Source of the DNA: UBA5266 sp002411545
Lineage (GTDB): Bacteria > Bacteroidota > Bacteroidia > Bacteroidales > WCHB1-69
Reading direction: 5' to 3'
Assembly: GCA_028693085.1 (NCBI GenBank)
Contig: JAQUWC010000108.1
Coordinates: 1-5,398 of the forward strand
Length of the DNA: 5,398 nucleotides
The notes under the pieces are model-generated. The model had not been told where the DNA came from and searched no databases. It saw only the letters and a program-made list of their open reading frames with translations. Numbering within the stretch: the stretch's first letter is position 1; every line of letters begins with the position of its first letter. Position numbers and translations under genes: made by a program. This document shows, one piece after another, positions 1 to 5,335 of the stretch.

Positions 1-92
1 TTACGGCAAGAAACTCCTATAATTCCAAAAATCACTGCAATTAGCAGCGGGGATATTATTTTCTGATGTTTAAGGGTAATACTTGTTTCCAT
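1..92 (-). CDS. Small lipoprotein, N-terminal fragment (cut by window edge)
   Basis: This is an open frame of 30 codons plus two bases, starting at ATG 92-90 and running off the left edge of the window without a stop. It encodes a signal peptide with the hydrophobic stretch SPLLIAVIFGIIGVSC; GVSC is a lipobox with the lipidated Cys at residue 29. The start lies 6 bp after the stop of the upstream lipoprotein gene, in line with the operon. The signal peptide closely matches that of the lipoprotein encoded at 1923-2330 (SPLLIAVI..., ...IGVSC), and 26 bp of the DNA are identical, so this is probably another paralog. The mature part is not visible, so homology beyond the signal peptide is unproven. 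Function unknown. Confidence 0.72.
   Translation of the reverse strand, partial: METSITLKHQKIISPLLIAVIFGIIGVSCR
29..54 (-). repeat. 26-bp exact repeat, copy 1 (lipoprotein signal-peptide DNA)
   Basis: This stretch is identical to 2279-2304. With one mismatch (position 55, a against t) the match continues to position 63. It encodes the SPLLIAVI core of the signal peptide in the truncated gene at 1-92. The identity includes synonymous positions. Confidence 0.9.
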
Positions 93-98
93 ATTAAA

Positions 99-530
99 TC
101 ATCGTTTTAAAACAACACGATACCATAAATTAATACCAATTCTTGGAACGTGCAGGTTAAATTCGACTTTGTCGTTGTTATACAAGATAAAAGCGGAATG
201 TGAAACTTGCCCCGAATTAAAATTAAAGTGAATGGAATCCTTTGTGTTTCTCGTCCATTGGTATTCATTTCCAATATAGGAGAGTGCATCGCGTTGCAAA
301 TTTTTTATTTTACATTTTCCGTCTTTGTAAAAGTAAAAAACACCTTCATTTTTCAACAAAGGGTGTGTTTCTAAGGTAGCCCCGGGATAAACCACTTCAA
401 CACAACTGTCTAATGAACTGATTTTCCACTTCCCGTACATAAACTCTTCGGGATTGTTTAAGTCGTTTTTGCATTGCACCATTCCCAAGAGAATAGCAAT
501 AATCATAAATAATTTAAAAAGTGTTTTCAT
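99..530 (-). CDS. Small lipocalin-like lipoprotein
   Basis: This is a 143-residue exported protein. Residues 1-19 are a hydrophobic signal peptide and Cys20 (LGMVQC) is the probable lipidation site; the -1 Gln and -3 Met make it a relaxed lipobox, as is tolerated in Bacteroidota. After a short Asn/Glu-rich linker comes YGKWKI (residues 32-37), the G-x-W signature at the start of lipocalin-like barrels, followed by alternating beta-type segments (FYFYKDGKCKI at 65-75, YQW at 90-92, DSIHFNF at 98-104). A small lipid-anchored barrel is the best inference. No catalytic residues or known ligand site can be named. Its start codon overlaps the stop of the upstream gene by ATGA, implying translational coupling. 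It differs in sequence from the paralogous lipoproteins at 527-907 and 1923-2330, although a KDSI motif is shared. Function unknown. Confidence 0.85.
   Translation of the reverse strand: MKTLFKLFMIIAILLGMVQCKNDLNNPEEFMYGKWKISSLDSCVEVVYPGATLETHPLLKNEGVFYFYKDGKCKIKNLQRDALSYIGNEYQWTRNTKDSIHFNFNSGQVSHSAFILYNNDKVEFNLHVPRIGINLWYRVVLKR
527..530 (-). other. ATGA stop-start overlap (translational coupling)
   Basis: On the minus strand ATG 530-528 starts the lipocalin-like lipoprotein, while TGA 529-527 ends the preceding lipoprotein. The 4-bp overlap is typical of translationally coupled operon genes and supports this start codon. Confidence 0.8.
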
Positions 531-907
531 AATTTTTTCCCATTATAGTTATAACACCAATAACTTCCCAGACCACCTTTACAGGTCATAAAAGAAATAC
601 TATCTTTGTAAAAATTTCCACCAAAACCAAGATAACCATAGTAATTAATTCCATTATAATAAAAATGTCCGTTTTGATCCACAATGGCAACAAAATCTAA
701 AATGGAAATCATTGAATCTTTCACTTTCGATACGCTGATAACTAATGTTGTATCATTACCATTACCTGTTCTTATACATTTATAATTGCCTAAATATTCT
801 TTCCTATAATCATTATTAACAGGGTCATTATCTATTGGTTCTTTTTCTTTGCATGCTGTAAAAAAAATTGCTAAATATAAAATACTTAAAAATTTTAATT
901 GTTTCAT
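527..907 (-). CDS. Small lipoprotein, paralog of the 1923-2330 product
   Basis: This 126-residue protein has a signal peptide ending in the lipobox FTAC, with lipidation predicted at Cys19. The residues after it (KEKEPIDND) are charged, similar to the acidic or lysine-containing signals that direct Bacteroidota lipoproteins to the cell surface; surface display is inferred. The mature domain shares clear blocks with the lipoprotein at 1923-2330: DYRKEYLGNYKC (33-44) against DYREKWVGVYEC, FYKDSI (99-104) against FYKDSI, and a C-terminal YNGKK against YYGKK. The two are therefore paralogs separated by the GH16 gene. The sequence is rich in Tyr, Gly and beta-type segments and probably forms a small beta-sandwich or barrel. 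The gene follows the GH16 gene by 17 bp and ends in an ATGA overlap with the next gene. I do not recognise a named family; function unknown. Confidence 0.87.
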   Translation of the reverse strand: MKQLKFLSILYLAIFFTACKEKEPIDNDPVNNDYRKEYLGNYKCIRTGNGNDTTLVISVSKVKDSMISILDFVAIVDQNGHFYYNGINYYGYLGFGGNFYKDSISFMTCKGGLGSYWCYNYNGKKL

Positions 908-924
908 TTATAATAATTTAAAAA

Positions 925-1920
925 TTAATAACATGAATTTATTTCCAAACAAAACTCTGTCTCTAATGGAATTTCAAAACCCTGATTTAGTATAATATAA
1001 TCTGTTGCCCGCAAAGTTATATTCGCATTAGGAGGAACAATAGTTAATCCACTTAAAGTAATTGACTTTTTAACAGCAAAATAGAAATTGCTAAAATCAA
1101 ATATCTCATTTACTATACTATCACAATCCATCTTTAACTTATACACATTAATACTTTCAATATACATATATGACGGAAAAGGTGTCGTACTATCTGGTAA
1201 ATCCCATGGTCTTAAAGCAAGATTAGCAATTAAATATTGCGGATGTGTTATTCCATAAATATTTTGTTCTTTATGTAGCAATATGTTATCTAAAAACCAA
1301 ACCATTTTATCAGGACTCCATTCTAAAGAATATGAATGGAAATTAAGTGAATAATCATCGCATTCTTTTATTTGACCATAATCATGTAAATCAGAATTCT
1401 TTGTTCTAGGACAATCATAGTTCCAATGAAAATTATAATGTGTTTGATTAGGATAACTACCATCCATCTCAAAGATATCAATTTCATTATACCAACACAA
1501 CGGAGGAATATTATTGTCATTCCACAACCAGAAAGCAGGCCAAAAACTTTTCCCTTTGGGTAATTTACAAATTATTTCAAAATAGCCATATTGATATGTT
1601 TGTGTTGAAACAATTTCTCCTGAAGTATAATAATTATGTTCCCTTTTACATGAATTACAAAAATAATAACTATCATTGACTTCTAATATAAGTTTTCCAT
1701 TTCCATTTAAATATACATTGTTACTTAAATATATTTGCGGTTCAATATTTTCATCTTCTCCATGAAAAGCCTCATTCGGTTTACGCCAACGATTTGTATC
1801 AAAAGCATTAAAATTATCAATAAAAACAGTATCCCAATTTTTATCCTGTGGCGGATTTTGACTAAATATCGAAAAAACAAAGCATACTTCTAAAACTATT
1901 AAAGTGAATTCTTTTTTCAT
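925..1920 (-). CDS. Secreted glycoside hydrolase family 16 (beta-glucanase type)
   Basis: This 331-residue protein has an N-terminal signal peptide (residues 1 to about 20, FSIFS before QN) and a GH16 jelly-roll domain at about 28-263. The active-site motif is EIDIFE: by family knowledge E146 is the nucleophile, D148 the assisting Asp and E151 the acid/base. Other GH16 landmarks are TSGEIVS (99-105), GYFEIICKLPKGKSFWPAFW (112-131), FHSYSLEWSPDKMVWFLDN (194-212) and the late strand YLIANLALRPW (229-239). The enzyme should hydrolyse beta-1,3- or mixed-linked glucan, or another beta-linked polysaccharide; the substrate cannot be read from sequence. The tail (about 280-331) has the pattern ANITLRA...IILNQGF...FCLEI..C seen in small C-terminal '3-coathanger stack' domains of Bacteroidota secreted proteins. 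It has no T9SS sorting domain and no lipobox. Ten cysteines, including a CNSC insertion at 88-91, suggest disulfides. It lies 2 bp after a small lipoprotein gene and 17 bp before that gene's paralog. Confidence 0.93.
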   Translation of the reverse strand: MKKEFTLIVLEVCFVFSIFSQNPPQDKNWDTVFIDNFNAFDTNRWRKPNEAFHGEDENIEPQIYLSNNVYLNGNGKLILEVNDSYYFCNSCKREHNYYTSGEIVSTQTYQYGYFEIICKLPKGKSFWPAFWLWNDNNIPPLCWYNEIDIFEMDGSYPNQTHYNFHWNYDCPRTKNSDLHDYGQIKECDDYSLNFHSYSLEWSPDKMVWFLDNILLHKEQNIYGITHPQYLIANLALRPWDLPDSTTPFPSYMYIESINVYKLKMDCDSIVNEIFDFSNFYFAVKKSITLSGLTIVPPNANITLRATDYIILNQGFEIPLETEFCLEINSCY

Positions 1921-1922
1921 TG

Positions 1923-2330
1923 CTATTTATCTTTTTTACCATAATAATATACATATCCATAATGAGAAGGAGAAGCTTGAGTAACACGCACATAGATACT
2001 ATCTTTATAAAATTTTCCGTCAACTGATTGCATCCCTCCCCCTCCTTTAAAACTGCCATCGTTTTTAACTGTTACATCGTGTTTTACAGTAACCCACTCT
2101 TTTGAATAAGATATTCTTTCTCTAATATTAAGTATTGAATCCTCCTTACTTATTACATCTACTAATACGTTCTCTTCAATTCCACCGTTTTCATATTCAC
2201 ATTCATATACCCCTACCCACTTCTCGCGATAGTCTATTTCAGGCTTACCACATGAAACTCCTATAACCATAACGCCATAAATCACTGCAATTAGCAGCGG
2301 GGATTTTATTTTCCAATATTTTGTTTTCAT
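1923..2330 (-). CDS. Small lipoprotein with DYR...GxYxC and FYKDSI blocks
   Basis: This 135-residue protein has a long signal peptide ending in the lipobox IGVSC, with lipidation at Cys27, followed by GKPEID. The mature domain carries DYREKWVGVYEC (33-44), FYKDSI (107-112) and a C-terminal YYYGKKDK, all shared with the lipoprotein at 527-907; it looks like a compact beta-rich domain with a Gly-rich turn (KGGGG at 95-99). Its signal peptide is instead nearly the same, at DNA level too, as that of the truncated gene at 1-92. The gene starts 14 bp after the S74/T9SS gene, with an AAAGGA ribosome-binding-like site in the gap, and ends 2 bp before the GH16 start. It is therefore tightly co-transcribed with both, possibly as an envelope partner of the enzyme (inference). 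No named family recognised; function unknown. Confidence 0.88.
   Translation of the reverse strand: MKTKYWKIKSPLLIAVIYGVMVIGVSCGKPEIDYREKWVGVYECEYENGGIEENVLVDVISKEDSILNIRERISYSKEWVTVKHDVTVKNDGSFKGGGGMQSVDGKFYKDSIYVRVTQASPSHYGYVYYYGKKDK
2279..2304 (-). repeat. 26-bp exact repeat, copy 2 (lipoprotein signal-peptide DNA)
   Basis: This is the partner of 29-54, inside the signal-peptide codons of the lipoprotein at 1923-2330. The two copies are about 2.25 kb apart in the same orientation. Just outside it a shorter match (gaaactcctataa) recurs at 10-22 and 2254-2266, but copy 2 has six extra bases (two codons) in between. Confidence 0.9.
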
Positions 2331-2338
2331 AAAAATTT

Positions 2339-2344
2339 TCCTTT
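2339..2344 (-). promoter_or_regulatory. AAAGGA ribosome-binding-like site
   Basis: In the 14-bp gap between the S74/T9SS gene and the next lipoprotein, the minus strand reads AAAGGA followed by eight bases (AAATTTTT) and ATG. The spacing is right for a Shine-Dalgarno site. This is unusual because the other genes here start after plain A-rich sequence; it supports the ATG at 2330. Confidence 0.45.
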
Positions 2345-3400
2345 CTATTTTGTTAAAATCATACGTTTGCTGTCAATAATAACATTATCCACCACTAATG
2401 TATATAAATACATACCGGCAGGTAGTTCGGAGGCATAAACGGTTACGGCTTGTACGCCTCTTTGTGTAAGGGTATAAGATTTTAATTGAATGCCGTTTAA
2501 ATTATAGATATAAAGGTAAGCCGTTTGAACCGTAGTAGGTAAATAATACGATATTTGTGTATTGGTATTAAACGGATTGGGAATGTTTTGATACAATATC
2601 GGTTCGTTTAAAACAGGGTTGTTGCCTGTATCATTGTAGTTAATGAGAGTATCACCTCTATACGGGATGATTTTGCCTTCACAGCAACGGTCCAGATCGG
2701 CCCGCAACACCATCATTTCGTCTCTCAATTGTATCAAATCCGTTTCTTGAAAAATAAGCATTTGTTGCAACATTTCTATTTGCATTTGTTGTTCTTTAAT
2801 GGCATTGATTAAAAAGGGAATGAATTGATTGTAATCAACAAGCATTAATTCATGTGAAGTATCTACCAATTCGGGTAATATAGATTCAATTTCCTGAGCA
2901 AGTATACCGAACTCTCTCTTACGGTTCTGAGTTGTATCATCTTTATAATAATACGAATATGTGTTAAGTTGCATAATTTTACTTAATCCTTCATTCAAAG
3001 GCTGAATGTCTTCCTTAAGAGTACTGTCAGAAGATAGTTTAACATTTTTTGCGTGTATTTTAATATATTTCAATCCTGTGTACCAAAAATCTATTAATCC
3101 CTTATTAGACCCAATTTCCGTACTTGGATTATTTGGTAGAATTCGCAATATATTGACTGATCCATTTTGAGGGTGGATTCCTGTAATAAATACACCATTC
3201 CCATGTACATGCAATTTACGCTGTGGAGCACTTGTTCCGATTCCTACATCACCGATTAAATAAGTATTTCCCTCAACTTGTAACTTTTGCTGTGGATTAT
3301 TGGTTCCAATACCCACATTGCCGTTTTGTACTACTTTTAGTTGTCCGAACACGATTTGACAACTTATCATTGCTGTTAAAATTAGTGTAAATTTTTTCAT
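2345..3400 (-). CDS. Tail-fibre-like protein: Peptidase_S74 chaperone domain plus T9SS type A sorting domain
   Basis: This 351-residue secreted protein begins with a signal peptide (1 to about 20, ending VFGQ). Two repeats of the form VGIGT..PQ.KL.V.G at 28-44 and 51-67 resemble the head region found in many Bacteroidota S74 proteins. Residues about 122-200 form an intramolecular chaperone (endosialidase tail-spike, Peptidase_S74) domain: SDSTLKEDIQPL (124-135), REFGILAQEIESILPELV (162-179), then VDYNQFIPFLINAIKEQ (188-204). S124 and K129 stand five residues apart, matching the Ser-Lys self-cleavage dyad of that family. A coiled coil follows (about 200-236), as expected for a trimeric stalk. 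After a linker, residues about 266-351 form a T9SS type A sorting domain (YQNIPNPFNTNTQI, LYIYNLNGIQLKS, LPAGMYLYTL), directing export across the outer membrane and surface attachment. It is the first gene of the downstream operon. The start follows an A-rich tract with no Shine-Dalgarno site. The biological role, possibly adhesin or surface fibre, is inference. Confidence 0.92.
   Translation of the reverse strand: MKKFTLILTAMISCQIVFGQLKVVQNGNVGIGTNNPQQKLQVEGNTYLIGDVGIGTSAPQRKLHVHGNGVFITGIHPQNGSVNILRILPNNPSTEIGSNKGLIDFWYTGLKYIKIHAKNVKLSSDSTLKEDIQPLNEGLSKIMQLNTYSYYYKDDTTQNRKREFGILAQEIESILPELVDTSHELMLVDYNQFIPFLINAIKEQQMQIEMLQQMLIFQETDLIQLRDEMMVLRADLDRCCEGKIIPYRGDTLINYNDTGNNPVLNEPILYQNIPNPFNTNTQISYYLPTTVQTAYLYIYNLNGIQLKSYTLTQRGVQAVTVYASELPAGMYLYTLVVDNVIIDSKRMILTK
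3200..3319 (-). repeat. Two VGIGT..PQ.KL.V.G protein repeats in the S74 protein
   Basis: Residues 28-44 (NVGIGTNNPQQKLQVEG) and 51-67 (DVGIGTSAPQRKLHVHG) repeat with a 23-residue period. The DNA copies, at 3269-3319 and 3200-3250, are diverged, so this is a structural protein repeat, not a recent DNA duplication. Such repeats commonly precede S74 domains in Bacteroidota. Confidence 0.75.
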
Positions 3401-3434
3401 TTCTTTTATTTTAATTGTTACTATTATTTTTTTG

Positions 3435-3466
3435 CAAAGTAAACCAATTATAATATAAAAATCAAG
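3435..3466 (-). promoter_or_regulatory. Candidate promoter of the S74/T9SS-lipoprotein-GH16 operon
   Basis: On the minus strand TTACTTTG (3442-3435) resembles the Bacteroidota -7 element TAnnTTTG with one mismatch. CTTG (3466-3463) could serve as the -33 element with a 20-base spacer. TTTG of the -7 is part of a perfect TTTGCAAA palindrome at 3431-3438. The ATG is about 34 bases downstream. This is only a motif match in AT-rich DNA. Confidence 0.35.
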
Positions 3467-3500
3467 TAAATCTATTATATTTATTCTTCAATTATTCAGT

Positions 3501-3545
3501 AAATTACAAAAAAATCATACAAACATTGGGATTTTGTATGAAAAT
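3501..3545. promoter_or_regulatory. Conserved upstream element, copy 1
   Basis: This 45-bp stretch matches 5292-5335 with five mismatches and one single-base gap: AAATTAC, an A-run, then TACAAAC[AT]TTGGGATTT and GTAT[GA]AAAAT. It lies about 100-145 bases upstream of the S74/T9SS start codon. Its central part is an inverted repeat (3515-3541). A regulator site, an upstream promoter element or a small dispersed repeat are all possible; position ahead of two T9SS-cargo genes favours regulation. Confidence 0.6.
3515..3541. repeat. Perfect 9-bp inverted repeat inside the conserved element
   Basis: The arms TCATACAAA (3515-3523) and TTTGTATGA (3533-3541) are exact reverse complements around a 9-base spacer CATTGGGAT. 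The arrangement fits a dimeric DNA-binding protein site (arm centres 18 bp apart) or an RNA hairpin. In the other copy, at 5305-5331, six of nine arm positions are complementary while most of the spacer (TTGGGAT) is unchanged. Confidence 0.7.
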
Positions 3546-3561
3546 TTTGGGAGGAATTAGG

Positions 3562-3578
3562 GGCATTGCTATTATGCC
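3562..3578. repeat. Small hairpin downstream of conserved element copy 1
   Basis: GGCAT (3562-3566) pairs with ATGCC (3574-3578) around a 7-base loop. No T-run follows on the minus strand, so it is not a convincing terminator. A similar 5-bp stem with a 7-base loop occurs at 5354-5370, at the matching place beside the other element copy. Confidence 0.35.
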
Positions 3579-3709
3579 ATCATAACTATTTAACGTGTTT
3601 TAATCAAAAGTAAACCGCTTCTCAACAATTATAAATTACATGCAATCAGTCTAATACAGTGTAATTAATGAGATGATATGAATGGCAATGATAGGGTACA
3701 AATAATATC

Positions 3710-5149
3710 TTATCGTTGAATAATCAATTTTTGTACATGCGTGCTTGAGTTAGCGTTAATTTTAATAAAATAAATCCCGTTGCTTAAATCATGAATAGAA
3801 ATGTTATGTTCATGACTTGTCCTGGCTACTGTTTTTACTAACCTTCCGTTTACATCATAAATACTTAATACAACATCAATATTATCAGTGCATACAGTAT
3901 TCATATCCTTAGCAGGATTGGGAAATAATGTTGTGTTTAGTTGATTATTTACATTTTCTACTAGTCCGGTAGAATGGTCGACAAACTTTCCATAAATACC
4001 ATAATTATCTTCTTTAGTTGCTTTTTGACTATCCCAGGCTACTTTAGTGCAAATAGATAAATATTTATTTCCCGAAAAAGAGGCAACTCCTCCTATAGGT
4101 AAAACACCTTCTGTGCTATCAAAAATGATATATTCACTTTCATAGGGCAAGCCCGATGGGGTATAAAATTGTCCTCTGATTTGTTTTGCATCCATATGTA
4201 TCCATGTTACCAGAAAATTAGTTCCGTCGTAAGCAAGCAATGGCAAAAAAGGACCTTGCGAAGAATCAGCAATTGTAATGGTCTTTGCATCTACATTTCC
4301 GCTTGTTGACACAAAACGGGCTTTCAAATTCCACGAATGATTTGCTGCTTGATCATGAAAGGCGACTAAAAATGTCGAGTCTCCGTACGTAATTGAAATA
4401 GGATTATCACTGTTATTGGATGTATTGTCAATAACAAAATTACTCCCTATTAAAGTTCCCGTACTACTAACGAATTGTCCGTAAATATCCGTTGCATCAG
4501 TCCAAAAAATAACGAGATAATTAGAACCGTCAAACGCTAAATCAATATCTCCGGCATTATTATCACTAATTTGAATAGGAGATCCTATGAGAGCAGCACC
4601 GCTACTTATTCTTTGCCCATAAACAGGACCGTAATCATCTTGTGTATTGTCCTCACGATAAATAAAAAAGAAGTGATCGCCATTATAATGGACCTTACCG
4701 CTGACACAACCTTTGATGTAAGCATCATTAACGATGGTAAATTTATCCCCCACAAAATTACCGGACGGACTGATAAATCTTCCGTAAATATTGGTCATCC
4801 CTGCATCTTCTCCATTATCTAAAAATCTAACATAACGATCTCCCCATATTATCAAATAATTAGTACCATCGAAAGCAACCAGAGGAGCCGAACCGCTTTC
4901 TCCTACACTAATTCTGCTCCCTAAAAGTTGTCCTGTTGGAGAAATAAACTGAAGGGTAACATTTGAATCACTAATGGCATCACCGGTAATCCCTACTAAA
5001 TAATTGGTGCCATCAAAGGCACATCCTCCCGGGATAGAATTGCGACTATTCCCAGAAATAGAGAAATCATCTGTTTGAGCTTTCAGCGAAATTATACATA
5101 AAGGGAGAATTATTAGCCCTAATAGTAGAATGTGTTTTATGTTTTTCAT
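3710..5149 (-). CDS. Secreted beta-propeller-like repeat protein with T9SS type A sorting domain
   Basis: This 479-residue protein has a signal peptide (1 to about 25, ending SLKAQ). Residues about 42-394 hold seven repeats of roughly 45-60 residues. Each has a hydrophobic strand with AFDGTNYLV or a variant (44-52, 92-100, 204-213, 306-314; weaker at 154-163, 255-263, 357-365), then Y-G-[QRK]-F/R-[IV]-S...-G-x-x-[IV]-G. Seven four-stranded units suggest a seven-bladed beta-propeller. The end (about 404-479) is a T9SS type A sorting domain: LFPNPAKD (408-415), LSIYDVNGRLVKT (428-440), LSNGIYFIKI (455-464), then the basic tail QKLIIQR. Export by T9SS and surface anchoring or release are therefore expected. 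No catalytic motif is visible, so ligand binding or adhesion is the likely type of role. It is separated by 309 bp from the downstream operon and has its own candidate promoter. The start follows an A-rich tract (CAAAAAATG). Confidence 0.88.
   Translation of the reverse strand: MKNIKHILLLGLIILPLCIISLKAQTDDFSISGNSRNSIPGGCAFDGTNYLVGITGDAISDSNVTLQFISPTGQLLGSRISVGESGSAPLVAFDGTNYLIIWGDRYVRFLDNGEDAGMTNIYGRFISPSGNFVGDKFTIVNDAYIKGCVSGKVHYNGDHFFFIYREDNTQDDYGPVYGQRISSGAALIGSPIQISDNNAGDIDLAFDGSNYLVIFWTDATDIYGQFVSSTGTLIGSNFVIDNTSNNSDNPISITYGDSTFLVAFHDQAANHSWNLKARFVSTSGNVDAKTITIADSSQGPFLPLLAYDGTNFLVTWIHMDAKQIRGQFYTPSGLPYESEYIIFDSTEGVLPIGGVASFSGNKYLSICTKVAWDSQKATKEDNYGIYGKFVDHSTGLVENVNNQLNTTLFPNPAKDMNTVCTDNIDVVLSIYDVNGRLVKTVARTSHEHNISIHDLSNGIYFIKINANSSTHVQKLIIQR
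3968..5026 (-). repeat. Seven tandem FDGxNYL...YGxF protein repeats
   Basis: Approximate repeat boundaries in residues are 42-89, 90-149, 150-200, 201-250, 251-300, 301-351 and 352-394. Units 1, 2, 4 and 6 keep the [FY]DG[TS]N[YF]L[IV] core; units 3, 5 and 7 are degenerate (YNGDHFF, YGDSTFLV, FSGNKYL). Codons differ between copies, pointing to an old amplification. Confidence 0.75.
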
Positions 5150-5260
5150 TTTTTGATTGTCAGAGTTTATCGTGCTGACGCCGCACTTTGATTTTATAGT
5201 TGAATAATAGTATTTTATAATTATCTATACACTTCCAATCCATGCTTGCTGAAATTAGAT

Positions 5261-5294
5261 TTTTGCACAAAAATATATATTTATTTTGCACAAA
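5261..5294. repeat. Two direct repeats TTTTGCACAAA, operator-like
   Basis: TTTTGCACAAA occurs at 5261-5271 and again at 5284-5294, 23 bp apart, close to two helical turns. Each copy contains TTTG-CA-CAAA, a near-palindrome. One copy overlaps the candidate -7 element and the other the -33 region, as tandem repressor sites would. Confidence 0.5.
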
Positions 5295-5301
5295 TTACAA
5301 A
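5268..5301 (-). promoter_or_regulatory. Candidate promoter of the propeller gene
   Basis: The minus strand reads TATTTTTG at 5275-5268, a full match to the Bacteroidota -7 consensus TAnnTTTG. A TTTG at 5301-5298 lies 22 bases upstream, near the upper limit of the usual -33 spacing; another TTTG at 5294-5291 is 15 bases away. The leader would be about 110 bases long. Motif evidence only. Confidence 0.5.
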
Positions 5302-5335
5302 AAATAGTACAAACTTTGGGATTTCGTATAAAAAT
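5292..5335. promoter_or_regulatory. Conserved upstream element, copy 2
   Basis: This is the partner of 3501-3545, in the same orientation relative to its downstream gene, about 140-185 bases upstream of the propeller start codon. TACAAAC, TTGGGATTT and GTAT are the best-kept blocks. Weaker similarity seems to go on past the core (GCAT...ATGCC, then GTTTTAAT at the window end against 3597-3604). Confidence 0.6.

Larger units (their letters stand above)
3401..3709. other. Intergenic region upstream of the S74/T9SS operon
   Basis: These 309 bp carry no convincing gene. From the downstream gene outward they hold an A/T-rich leader, a candidate promoter (3435-3466), the conserved element shared with 5292-5335 (3501-3545), a weak hairpin (3562-3578) and about 100 bp of featureless AT-rich DNA after the propeller gene stop. 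No strong Rho-independent terminator for the propeller gene is visible. Confidence 0.7.

Noticed and set aside
107..289. Minus-strand open frame of 60 codons
   Set aside because: It is an alternative frame inside the lipocalin-like lipoprotein and has no independent support.
1862..2059. Minus-strand open frame spanning the GH16/lipoprotein junction
   Set aside because: It overlaps the start of the GH16 and the end of the upstream lipoprotein in another frame, both supported by motifs.
1..2330. Lipoprotein array as a toxin-immunity cluster
   Set aside because: Arrays of small paralogous lipoproteins can be immunity genes, but no toxin domain is present; the S74 protein and GH16 look like structural and glycan-active proteins.
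2345..3400. Prophage tail-fibre gene
   Set aside because: The S74 domain is common in phage tails, but the signal peptide, T9SS sorting domain and lipoprotein neighbours show a cellular secreted protein; no other phage genes are visible.
3501..3604. Insertion sequence or MITE end
   Set aside because: No transposase, target-site duplication or terminal inverted repeat flanking the unit was found; both copies sit at promoter distance from genes, so a regulatory reading was preferred, though a dispersed repeat is not excluded.
4571..4822. Plus-strand open frame of 83 codons
   Set aside because: It lies fully inside the propeller gene, on the opposite strand, across well-conserved repeats; it has no recognisable protein features and is a shadow.
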